64,000 nucleotides of DNA from CAYNVQ01 sp964400735 (lineage in GTDB: Bacteria; Acidobacteriota; Aminicenantia; Aminicenantales; Aminicenantaceae). How positions within the stretch are numbered: the stretch's first letter is position 1; every line of letters starts with the position of its first letter. Below are positions 1 through 7,567 of this stretch, in pieces. The notes beneath the pieces are model-generated. The model had not been told where the DNA came from. It was given only the letters and a program-made list of their open reading frames with translations, and ran no database searches. Both the position numbers and the translations under genes were made by a program. The stretch is from assembly GCA_964400735.1 (NCBI GenBank), contig CAYNVQ010000001.1, positions 1,054,001-1,118,000 on the forward strand, read 5' to 3'.

Positions 1-2
1 GC

Positions 3-173
3 TCCATCATGCCGGCCTACCGAAGGCCTGTCTTTGGCAAGCTGATCGCGGGGTTGGTGCTCATCGCCATCGGTGCATCCAACATCTACGGCTTTGTGTC
101 GTGGTGGCCTCTGATCATTATCGGTGCTGGGGTCTTGATCCTTTTCAGCGGCCTTTTCCGGGTCCGAAAATAA
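3..173 (+). CDS. C-terminal fragment of a small membrane protein (LiaF/DUF5668-like)
   Basis: The window opens inside a reading frame that runs 56 codons to a TAA at 171-173. The visible peptide has two hydrophobic stretches rich in G, I and L, the second containing W-W-P-L-I-I-I-G-A-G, and ends in a short basic tail (FRVRK). This GxxL-I-I-G with a WPL motif resembles the two-helix membrane domain seen in DUF5668/LiaF-type proteins. The start and any N-terminal domain lie outside the window, so no function is assigned. The family assignment is inferred from pattern only. Confidence 0.5.
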   Translation, partial: SIMPAYRRPVFGKLIAGLVLIAIGASNIYGFVSWWPLIIIGAGVLILFSGLFRVRK

Positions 174-509
174 TATCAGAAGCGGGCCGGAGTTCTGGCG
201 GTCAAAATTTGAGGGCGACCGTTCCTTTCAACTTTGTGTGTGCGGCTTTGCAGACTACGATTGTCTTTCCTCGACCTAGATCTAAACGATTGTGTACCTT
301 CAGGCAAAATTCCTTCCTTGCAAACTTCTGTTAAGTCTCAACGATATGGAGTATGTCAGCAGGCAGATGTCATTCTCTCCGCTTTAAGAGTGTGTGATTC
401 TCCCCCAAGATTGATATCGGCAATCCCATCATAGACCAAAACCGCTGCTTCAAAGGGACCGGTGGGTGCACTTTACGCCGGCTTTATTCAGAATTCCCCT
501 CGATTCCAG
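174..509. other. intergenic stretch with no supported gene
   Basis: About 335 bases between the end of the membrane-protein fragment and the stop of the convergent M55 peptidase gene. Short open frames exist but have no ribosome binding site or recognisable protein pattern. No clear hairpin terminator, tRNA or repeat was found. Confidence 0.5.
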
Positions 510-1391
510 TCATTGAACGAACATAAAGAACTTTAAAACTTCCATCAAATCCTGATGAGTATAGGAAACAGACCTTTCTCCTGTTCTTTTGGCTCCAGGA
601 AACCATGACGCCCTCTCGGCATCTTCCTCATCTTTGTAGCGGACTTCCATTGTGACCGGAGATTGGAGCTTCAATGGCTTGAATTTTTTCAAATCGGTCA
701 AAGCTTCGGTCGTTTTCTGTTTGATCATCTGTTGAGCCTTTGTGGGATGCAGCATCTTGGCGGCTTTGCCGATTCCCTCTTTGACAGCAACACCTTCGAT
801 TTCTCCGAAAATATCTTTACACTGCTTCACTATAGCTGAGTCTCCCGCTACCATAACCACAGGAACACCGAAGTAGCCGGCAATGGCGCCGTTGATTCCC
901 GCTTCGGGCATGTCTTTTCCGTTGATGAAGACATTGATTTTTCCGGTCATGGTGTGCTTGAGGACAGCATCGGGTGTCCCTTCTCGGGCATGGTAGCCGA
1001 TGAAAATGACCGCATCGAATGTGTCGTCGATGCCTTCCATCATATCCAGGGGGCCTCCGGACCAATCCCGCAGCAATATGGCTTCAGGATGGAGTATATC
1101 AGGGAGGATGTTACGGGCGCTCCCATGGGAATCTCTGACCAGTATCTCTGTGGCTCCGGCTTCGATGGCCCCTTCCACAGCGGCATTGGTTTCCTCTGTC
1201 ATAAGTCTTCGGAAAAGATTATAGTCTTTGCCGTTTCTGCTGACATCTTCCCAATTTATCACCCCGCTGACCCCTTCCATGTCCACAGAGATGAAGACCT
1301 TGAGGCCCTCTTGATTTTGCGCAGCTTTTGTGGGAATAGTCAAGATCCAACAAATAAACAATACGTAGGGTATTCTTTTCTTCATCTTCAT
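510..1391 (-). CDS. M55 family D-aminopeptidase (DppA-like), exported
   Basis: This 293-residue protein matches the DppA family of zinc D-aminopeptidases, which release N-terminal D-amino acids from short peptides such as D-Ala-D-Ala. The family metal ligands are all visible: SVDMEG (D37, E39), DSHG (D87, H89), GYHA (H134) and the E163 of the N-G-x4-E-A-G-I-N-G segment; H146 in KHTMTG is the likely catalytic histidine. Residues 1-23 form a signal peptide ending in TKAA, so the enzyme probably works in the periplasm on peptidoglycan-derived or imported peptides; classical DppA is cytoplasmic, so export is a variation. The start is well supported by AAGGAGGGATT directly upstream. It is a single gene, convergent with the fragment to its left. 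Confidence 0.88.
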   Translation of the reverse strand: MKMKKRIPYVLFICWILTIPTKAAQNQEGLKVFISVDMEGVSGVINWEDVSRNGKDYNLFRRLMTEETNAAVEGAIEAGATEILVRDSHGSARNILPDILHPEAILLRDWSGGPLDMMEGIDDTFDAVIFIGYHAREGTPDAVLKHTMTGKINVFINGKDMPEAGINGAIAGYFGVPVVMVAGDSAIVKQCKDIFGEIEGVAVKEGIGKAAKMLHPTKAQQMIKQKTTEALTDLKKFKPLKLQSPVTMEVRYKDEEDAERASWFPGAKRTGERSVSYTHQDLMEVLKFFMFVQ

Positions 1392-1605
1392 AATCCCTCC
1401 TTATTTGATGAATGGGCTCTTTCCGGATAGTCGAGCGAATTAACGAGCTTCATAAGACGCTCTGCGGATGAATTATCATTTTGACCTAACTTGTTACAAT
1501 TATTATCATAGTGATAAATGCGATGTCAAAAGCTTATCTGAACCTATGACGACAGCCCATAACCTGCCGAATAATGCCAGAAGGCATAGCGGGCGAAAGA
1601 GGCTT

Positions 1606-1969
1606 GGAAGCACCTCCAAAACTGTGATAAAGCAACTGTCAGGGAAGCTGAAACCTCAGCCCGCTGGTTTCCCCCATCGATCCCTTGGAGCGGGAACAAT
1701 AATATATGCATGCAAGTAAAGCATGCTTTCACGCTCTCCCTTCGGGATCGCTGCCTCCCCTTCTCGGGCTTCGCCCTGCGACCAAAGGGGCATACCCCCT
1801 TGGATCCCCCTGATTGATTTGTCATCCAAATCAATCAAAACCAGCTTATTCCTCGGCTCGCTCTCCAACCTGCCAGCAAAGCTTGCTTTCCATGCCCGCT
1901 CGCCTCCGGATGGCTTCCTCTTCAGCTTCCCTGCCAGATTTAAAATCATCACGGTTTTGGAGATGCCAA
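1606..1969. repeat. MITE-like element, copy 1 (with internal extra segment)
   Basis: The left end (GGAAGCACCTCCAAAAC...GTCAGGGAAGCTGAA) and the right end (TTCAGCTTCCCTGCC...GGTTTTGGAGATGC) are inverted relative to each other. The whole unit reappears at 4800-5004 without the middle ~150 bases. The extra middle part begins and ends at AAAGC(A/T)TGCTTTC, suggesting a duplication or insertion there. It carries a perfect 11-base inverted repeat at 1811-1821/1827-1837. No transposase is encoded, so this is best seen as a non-autonomous element. Confidence 0.7.
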
Positions 1970-2043
1970 CAAGAGGCTCCTATCTGTTGACTTTCCTTCC
2001 CCTTAGAATTAAATATAGAGGAGGACAACGAGAGTTTTTGAAT

Positions 2044-4764
2044 ATGGTCGGACAGAATCTTCTTCACTACAAGGTCATCGAAAAAATCGGCGAAGGAGGG
2101 ATGGGCACTGTCTACAGGGCCCAAGACACCCACCTCGACCGACCGGTGGCCATAAAAGTTCTCCCCCCAGATAAAGTCGCGGACCAAGAGCGCAAGCAGC
2201 GGTTCGTCCAGGAAGCCAAAGCCGCCTCTGCCCTTCGCCATCCGAACATCGTCGTCATCCATGACATCGCCACGGACCGCGGACTCGATTTCATCGTCAT
2301 GGAGCTTGTCGAAGGGCAATCCCTCGACCGCCTGATCGGACGCAAGGGTCTGAAGCTATCTCAGGCGCTCGCCTACGCCACCCAGATCGCCGACGGACTG
2401 GCCAAAGCCCATTCTATAGGAATCCTCCACCGCGACCTTAAGCCCACGAACATCATGGTCACCGAAGATGGCCTGGTCAAGATCCTCGATTTCGGCCTGG
2501 CCAAACTCATGGAGGAAAAAGTAGAGGCCGGCGCCGTCCATACAATGACCATGGGACGCGATGAGAAGCCGATGACAGAGGAAGGATTTATCCTCGGCAC
2601 CGCCGCCTACATGTCTCCTGAGCAGGCGGAGGGAAAAACGGTCGATGCCCGCTCGGATATCTTTTCCCTCGGAACGGTCCTTTACGAAATGCTCACCGGG
2701 CAAAAGGCATTTGCCCGGGAGAGCCGCATCAAGACTCTGGCTGCCGTTCTCAACGAGGACCTGAAGCCGGCATCCGCTGTGAATGAAGAGATTCCATCGG
2801 AAGCAGAACGCCTCTTGAACCGCTGCCTCCGCAAAGACCCTCAGCGGCGATGGCAGACCATGTCCGACCTCAGGGTCGCTCTCCAGGACCTGAAGGAGGA
2901 TTCAGAATCGGGCAAGCTCCAGGCAGCTCTTGCTCCCAGACGCAGAAATAAACGGACCGCAATCCTGGCAACACTGGCAATCTTTATCGTTGTAGCTGCA
3001 GTCGTACTCTTCATGCTTATCTTCCTCAATCCCGGGGCGCCGGCAGAATTCGAGACCATTCCTCTGACTTTCGATTCCGGGGAAACTGTTTCCCCGACCG
3101 TCTCAGCCGACGGAAGCCTCATGGCCTATGCCTCGGACCGGGAAGGAGGCCGCACTCTTGATATATGGGTCCAGCAGATATCAGGCGGAGAGCCGCTCCG
3201 CCGGACCGACCATCCGGCCGACGATTGGTTTCCTTCGCTTTCTCCAGATGGATCCAAGATCGTTTTCCGTTCCGAAAGGGATGGCGGTGGCATCTACATC
3301 ATCGACACTCTGGGCGGGGAAGAACGAAAGATAGTCGACAAAGGGTATTGGCCCCGATTTTCACCGGATGGAAGCCTTATTTCCTATCTCACCATTCCCG
3401 CATCAATAGAATCGAAACTGGTTAAAATGTTTCTTATCTCTCCCAGGGGAGGACAGCCGACTCCGTTTCAGCCCGAGTTCTGCTGCAATTTTTCAGGTCA
3501 AGGCGCATCACCGGTATGGTCTCCGGATGGAAAACACCTGCTCTTCCGTGGCCGGCGCGCCGACGACCCCGCGTCCGCCGACTGGTGGGTGGCGCCGGTC
3601 GATGGAGGGGAACCGGTAAGAACCCACGCTTTAGAAAACCTGGGCCTGACATCGATCGTCCAGTATCCGACCGCCTGGGATGATGACTCTATCTATTTTA
3701 TCTATGGAACGACTATCGAGGGAATCAACGTCTTCAAGGTTCCTATCGACCTCAAGAACTGGACGATTCGAGGACCTGCCGAGCCTCTAACGTCGGGACC
3801 GGGCATTAAGTTTTTCGCAACAGTCGCAGGCGATGAAAAAGTTCTTTTCTCCGAGATGTCGGCTTCCATCGATGTGTGGGGTGTAACGGCTAGACCTGAC
3901 GAAGCCGTCGTTTTATCGAATCCAAAAAAAATGACGGCTGACCGCATGCAAAAATTCGATCCTTCGATCAGCCGAGACGGGACAAAAGTGACATTTACTG
4001 CTTTCGGTGGTGTCCAGGCAGCAAAATATGAACTCAAGTTGAGAAACCTGACAACCGGTCAGGAGACAACCATACCGACGCAGGCGAGGAGCTTCAATCT
4101 CCTGCCGCGTCTGAGCCCCGACGGATCGCTCCTTGCCTACCGCGATTTCGTCTCCGACAAGTGGCGCACTTTTATCATCCCGGTGGGCGGCGCAATTGGC
4201 AGCGAAGTCTGCGATTCCTGTCGCATTCTCGACTTTTTTCCGGATACAGATTTCGCATTAACTAAGATCGGTGAAGATAAACTCGAAAAATTGGACCTCC
4301 GGAGTGGCGAAATATCGCCGGTCTTAGCCGCTGAAAAAGGATCGATCAGCAATGCGTGCCTTTCGCCCGACGGCAAATGGCTCTCCTGCCTCATCGCCGA
4401 GCCGGACGGCCGGGCCGCGATATGGATCGCTCCGGTCGGTGAGGTTGCAGTTCCAGGAAAACAAAGAATTCTTATCACAGAGGACGACCGGTATCTCAGC
4501 CGGCCCGAATGGTCTCCCAACGGCCATTATCTCTATTTTATTTCCGAGCAGAACTCCCACTGGGGTATTCATGCTCAGGCACTCGATCCCCGCACAATGG
4601 AGCCCCTCGGGGAGGCGCGTGAAATCTACTTTTCTCCAGAAACCAGGTTCCATCTGAACTTTCCGCTAGGAAACGGAACGATCGGCGTGGCTGTGGATAA
4701 GATTATCTTCTATGTTTGTGAAATGACCGCGAATATCTTTCTCGTCAGACCAAAATCCCGCTGA
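2044..4764 (+). CDS. transmembrane Ser/Thr protein kinase with TolB/WD40-like (PD40) sensor
   Basis: Membrane receptor kinase of 906 residues. The N-terminal Hanks-type kinase domain (about 10-285) has the glycine loop GEGGMG (17-21), lysine K38 in VAIKVL, catalytic HRDLKPTN (D131), DFG (D149) and SPEQ in the activation segment, so it should be active. A single membrane helix spans about 306-328. The rest, about 335-900, is a periplasmic beta-propeller of TolB/PD40 repeats, seen as repeated SPDG, W-SPDG and FSPDG units. This kinase-propeller plan is common in Acidobacteria and Aminicenantes; the ligand is unknown. I start at ATG 2044 because MVGQNLLHYKVIEKIGEGGMG is the family N-terminus; the frame stays open far upstream but runs into the MITE. 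The AGGAGG at about 2019-2024 is rather far, so TTG 2038 is an alternative. It is flanked by two MITE copies. Confidence 0.9.
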   Translation: MVGQNLLHYKVIEKIGEGGMGTVYRAQDTHLDRPVAIKVLPPDKVADQERKQRFVQEAKAASALRHPNIVVIHDIATDRGLDFIVMELVEGQSLDRLIGRKGLKLSQALAYATQIADGLAKAHSIGILHRDLKPTNIMVTEDGLVKILDFGLAKLMEEKVEAGAVHTMTMGRDEKPMTEEGFILGTAAYMSPEQAEGKTVDARSDIFSLGTVLYEMLTGQKAFARESRIKTLAAVLNEDLKPASAVNEEIPSEAERLLNRCLRKDPQRRWQTMSDLRVALQDLKEDSESGKLQAALAPRRRNKRTAILATLAIFIVVAAVVLFMLIFLNPGAPAEFETIPLTFDSGETVSPTVSADGSLMAYASDREGGRTLDIWVQQISGGEPLRRTDHPADDWFPSLSPDGSKIVFRSERDGGGIYIIDTLGGEERKIVDKGYWPRFSPDGSLISYLTIPASIESKLVKMFLISPRGGQPTPFQPEFCCNFSGQGASPVWSPDGKHLLFRGRRADDPASADWWVAPVDGGEPVRTHALENLGLTSIVQYPTAWDDDSIYFIYGTTIEGINVFKVPIDLKNWTIRGPAEPLTSGPGIKFFATVAGDEKVLFSEMSASIDVWGVTARPDEAVVLSNPKKMTADRMQKFDPSISRDGTKVTFTAFGGVQAAKYELKLRNLTTGQETTIPTQARSFNLLPRLSPDGSLLAYRDFVSDKWRTFIIPVGGAIGSEVCDSCRILDFFPDTDFALTKIGEDKLEKLDLRSGEISPVLAAEKGSISNACLSPDGKWLSCLIAEPDGRAAIWIAPVGEVAVPGKQRILITEDDRYLSRPEWSPNGHYLYFISEQNSHWGIHAQALDPRTMEPLGEAREIYFSPETRFHLNFPLGNGTIGVAVDKIIFYVCEMTANIFLVRPKSR

Positions 4765-4799
4765 CCTGCAATCCATCCCAGACTTTGATGATTTTCGCT

Positions 4800-5004
4800 G
4801 GAAGCATCTTTAAAACCTTGATAAAACAACTGGCAGGGAAGCCGAAACGTCAGCCCGCTGTTTTTCCCCATCGACTCCTTGGAGGGGGAACAATCTATAT
4901 ATGCCTGCCAGTAAAGCTTGCTTTCCATGCCCGCTCGCCTCCGGATGGCTTGCACTTCAGCTTCCCTGCCAGATTTAAAATCATCACGGTTTTGGAGATG
5001 CTAA
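4800..5004. repeat. MITE-like element, copy 2 (about 205 bp)
   Basis: Cleanest copy of the element. The left end (GCATCTTTAAAACC...GGCAGGGAAGCCGAA) and the inverted right end (GCATCTCCAAAACC...GGCAGGGAAGCTGAA when read on the minus strand) form terminal inverted repeats of roughly 45 bases. It lies in the same orientation as copy 1 at 1606-1969, so the kinase gene sits between two direct copies. The promoter of the next operon begins only ten bases after its right end. Confidence 0.75.
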
Positions 5005-5013
5005 CATTTTCGC

Positions 5014-5062
5014 TTGACAAGTTTATATAATTCACTTATACTTCAACTATACTGAAGTATAA
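5014..5062 (+). promoter_or_regulatory. sigma-70 promoter with overlapping palindromic operator
   Basis: TTGACA at 5014-5019 and TATACT at 5037-5042 are separated by exactly 17 bases, a near-perfect sigma-70 promoter. The -10 box is part of a perfect inverted repeat, TTATACTTCA (5036-5045) and TGAAGTATAA (5053-5062), with a 7-base spacer. A repressor bound there would block polymerase. The second gene of the operon downstream (6001-6597) encodes a winged-helix-type protein, the obvious candidate for an autorepressor (inference). Confidence 0.75.
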
Positions 5063-5107
5063 TTAACATGAATTATTCATAAAAAATGCCGATACCATTT
5101 TCTATTA

Positions 5108-5140
5108 CAGCCATATCAGGAACTTACCCCGATATGGCTG
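5108..5140 (+). promoter_or_regulatory. inverted repeat in the 5' leader
   Basis: Perfect 10-base arms CAGCCATATC (5108-5117) and GATATGGCTG (5131-5140) with a 13-base loop, between the promoter and the ribosome binding site of the gene at 5193. It could be an RNA hairpin in the leader or a second protein-binding site. There is no T-run after it, so it is not a standard terminator. Confidence 0.5.
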
Positions 5141-5192
5141 CAAATTATAATGAAAAAAGTTATTTAAATTAATTCCCCGAAGGAGACATGAA

Positions 5193-5966
5193 ATGGAAAA
5201 GCATGGGAAATTGAAATCGAGCGATTGGCGATACATCGTTTTTACCCTGGTCCTCGTAGTCATTTTGATATTCTCCCAGATATTCTTCGGCAAAAAAGTC
5301 TTCTACTACGTGCTCTGTGTGATGCCCTTTTTGGCTGCCTTGGCCCATTTTGTCAGCTTTCTCAAGACCAAGAATTGGGGCCACCTGATCCCCATGCTTT
5401 TTTATATATTCATCGTCCTCGTTTTCTTCCCTCCGTTAGCTTTTGAAAAACAGACCCGGATTACACTTGCGGTCTGTGCTATGGTCCTCTTCGTAGGAGA
5501 AATCATTGTCCTTTCCAGCAAAAGAATCAACTGGCGCCACCGCGAGATTCTGGAGCTTGCTGCCTACCCTGTAGAAGAGTCGGGCGACGGGTTCACTCCC
5601 CGCGCCTTCCCAGCCGGCGGAGCAAGCTACACAAAAAAGGAAATTATCGGGTTCTCGAAATTCATGATCAAACATGTAATCGCCTATCCCTTCATCGAAG
5701 AAAATCGAGTTGTCCTGGTCATTCCTGAAAATATGTTTCTCTATATGCTGCTTCTCAAGCGCAGCTATAAAAAAGATACCTATGTCACTTTCGATTTCGA
5801 TGGGAATGTCGCTGTCACTATGGCCAAAAAAGACTATCAGAAATACAAAAAAGAATTTACCTTCGATCGATTGTGTGCCTCCCTGGGAAATGTGTTTACA
5901 GAATTCCTGGGGCTGTACCAAAAAGGTAAAGGCAGAGAAATAATCGAAAAATTGAATGCTATCTGA
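5193..5966 (+). CDS. membrane protein of unknown function, first gene of a two-gene operon
   Basis: I do not recognise this 257-residue protein. The first half holds four likely membrane helices (about 15-32, 38-57, 66-82 and 88-106), each separated by short charged turns. The second half, about 110-257, is soluble, basic and rich in aromatic residues, with a K-R-S-Y-K-K-D-T-Y-V-T-F-D-F-D-G-N segment suggesting a small beta-rich domain. The start follows a good GAAGGAGAC site. It lies behind the palindromic promoter at 5014-5062 and 34 bases before a winged-helix protein gene, so the two are probably co-transcribed and functionally linked, for example as a membrane sensor or effector and its regulator. 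No catalytic motif is visible. Confidence 0.7.
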   Translation: MEKHGKLKSSDWRYIVFTLVLVVILIFSQIFFGKKVFYYVLCVMPFLAALAHFVSFLKTKNWGHLIPMLFYIFIVLVFFPPLAFEKQTRITLAVCAMVLFVGEIIVLSSKRINWRHREILELAAYPVEESGDGFTPRAFPAGGASYTKKEIIGFSKFMIKHVIAYPFIEENRVVLVIPENMFLYMLLLKRSYKKDTYVTFDFDGNVAVTMAKKDYQKYKKEFTFDRLCASLGNVFTEFLGLYQKGKGREIIEKLNAI

Positions 5967-6000
5967 GGTGAAAACTAAGGTATGAATCGGAGTAACTCCT

Positions 6001-6597
6001 ATGGATTTTAAAACAGCATCGCGATTGGGGTCCTTCATTTCCAAGGATTATGCCGAGGGTTTTTTCAAGCTGCTGGTGATATACAAAGACATTTCGGCCT
6101 CTGAAGCGGCCTCCCGGCTCAATCTTCATATATCGACCGCCCAGGATTTTCTCGAGGGGTTGAACTCTCTGGAAATAGTGACGAAAAAAGAAGCCCGCGA
6201 AAAGAAGCGGCCTTATTTCAGGTATTCCCTGAAAAAGAAATCAATGACCATAGCCATCGATTTTGCCGCCTTTTATGACGAACAGGCGTATAAGGAAAGA
6301 TTGAAATGGCGAATAAGGGAGAAAAAAAATTCCGGTGCCCTATTCAAGACCTTCAGCAAAACCGACTATATCTCTGTGGTTCACTTCTTTTCAGGCAAAG
6401 GCAGATCACGCACCGAAAGAAAAATCAGTCTGACCCGAAATCAGGGAAGATTTCTCCACAATCTGCCTTTTCCGACCGAACCTTATTTGAGCGTTGACGC
6501 CATCATCGAGAAGGCTAAAATCGAAGAGTCGAGCATTCCGGAAATCCTGGATATCGTCGAAGTTTTGTTCGACCAAGGCATCATAGAGAAAGGCTAA
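6001..6597 (+). CDS. winged-helix (ArsR/MarR-like) transcriptional regulator
   Basis: Protein of 198 residues. Residues about 15-85 read as a winged helix-turn-helix: YAEGFFKLLVIYKDISASEA, then SRLNLHISTAQDFLEGLNSL as the recognition-helix region, then a basic wing (TKKEAREKKRPYFRYSL). The C-terminal half is basic with a second helix-rich segment (PEILDIVEVLFDQGIIEKG) that may be another wHTH-like or dimerisation unit. It starts at ATG 6001 with CGGAG upstream. It is the second gene behind a promoter whose -10 is covered by a palindrome, so autoregulation is likely. The DNA target and signal are unknown. Confidence 0.7.
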   Translation: MDFKTASRLGSFISKDYAEGFFKLLVIYKDISASEAASRLNLHISTAQDFLEGLNSLEIVTKKEAREKKRPYFRYSLKKKSMTIAIDFAAFYDEQAYKERLKWRIREKKNSGALFKTFSKTDYISVVHFFSGKGRSRTERKISLTRNQGRFLHNLPFPTEPYLSVDAIIEKAKIEESSIPEILDIVEVLFDQGIIEKG

Positions 6598-6804
6598 TAT
6601 GGGGACGTTCCTTAAGGTACCACCCTATTAAATGGGGACGTCCCATTAGGAGACACCTTATTAAATGGAAATACTCCAAAGTGAGACAATGAGACAAGCT
6701 GGAATATTTTTTTTAATAACCAACAGGTTCAGTAATATAGGGTGGTACTTTATGGGATGTCCCCCATAATAATATAGGGTGGTACCTTATGGAGCGTCCC
6801 CTAG
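6598..6804. repeat. palindromic repeat cluster, GGGGACG/GGTACCACC family
   Basis: The left side has GGGGACGTTCCTTAAGGTACC with ACCCTATTA, then GGGGACGTCCCATTAGGAGAC. The right side carries the inverted counterparts, ATAGGGTGGTACTTTATGGG and ATAGGGTGGTACCTTATGGAG followed by CGTCCCCT. The two halves flank about 60 ordinary bases and could fold into one long cruciform. The same family recurs near 30.8, 39.8, 40.1, 52.9, 53.1, 57.1 and 60.8 kb. REP/BIME elements moved by tyrosine REP transposases look like this, but no such transposase is in the window. Confidence 0.8.
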
Positions 6805-6912
6805 AAAATTTGCCTTTAAGGTGGGGATGAAGTAGAATCGCGGATGACGGGAGAATGGGAAGATGTCGAGAAAAAAGAGCAATTCATAGAATCCGATTGA
6901 GGAGGAAGGACC

Positions 6913-7431
6913 ATGGCTTTGACTCGTTGTCCGGAATGTCATAGATCAATCAGCGATAAGGCCCTCACCTGCCCTCACTGTGGATATCCGCTTCGTGAGT
7001 CAGCGGGTGGCCCCTCAAAAACGGGGAATGTCCCTCTGTACGGATATGGATACGGATACGAGTATAAATCTTCTCTGACCATCTTCGGAATGCCACTTGT
7101 CCATATCGTCTATGGCCTTGGCCCTGACGGCCGAATGAAATCGGCCAAAGGATTTATCGCCATCGGAAGCGTCGCCATAGGAGTGATCGCGGTGGGCGGC
7201 TTCGCGTTGGGAGTTATATCTATAGCCGGAATCGGCCTCGGCCTGATCAGTTTAGCAGGGATGGCAGTTGGCATCTTAGGAGGAGTGGGAGGATTTGCTA
7301 TAGGCTATGCAGCCATAGGAGGGATCGCCATCGGGATTTATGCTTATGGCGGTCTGGCCATCGGCATACATACCATCTACAACAGCCCGGAGCTTCGAGA
7401 GTTTATCAGATCTCTTTTTGGCTGGGGTTGA
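6913..7431 (+). CDS. zinc-ribbon protein with glycine-rich membrane repeat
   Basis: Protein of 172 residues. Residues 1-27 are a zinc ribbon with two CxxC knuckles (C6/C9 and C20/C23). A short YGYGYGYEY linker follows. From about 75 to 160 the chain is an array of short units of the form A-I-G-x-(V/I)-A-I-G-V-I, that is glycine every 4-5 residues, predicted as packed membrane helices or a hydrophobic solenoid. No enzyme motif is present. Proteins with an N-terminal zinc ribbon and a glycine-rich hydrophobic tail are widespread but uncharacterised. A good GAGGAGGAAGGACC site precedes ATG 6913. It stands alone between repeats and the gcvP genes. Confidence 0.75.
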   Translation: MALTRCPECHRSISDKALTCPHCGYPLRESAGGPSKTGNVPLYGYGYGYEYKSSLTIFGMPLVHIVYGLGPDGRMKSAKGFIAIGSVAIGVIAVGGFALGVISIAGIGLGLISLAGMAVGILGGVGGFAIGYAAIGGIAIGIYAYGGLAIGIHTIYNSPELREFIRSLFGWG

Positions 7432-7567
7432 AGTTTCCTAGTCATGGTGGAGGGATGAAACATCGAGGCCACTCTTGGGGGTTGCATCACTACATGCACC
7501 ACAGGGAATGGCCTCACATCGTTCGTCATGATTTTCAACCCCCTTTGAGTACGCATCGGAGGAGCCC

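Noticed and set aside
1723..2043. N-terminal extension of the receptor kinase frame
   Set aside because: The open frame continues 107 codons before MVGQNLLHYK, but this part lies in the MITE and has no family similarity; kinases of this type start at the chosen methionine.
7432..7567. Glycine riboswitch before gcvPA
   Set aside because: No paired aptamer core of the glycine type could be recognised in the short leader.
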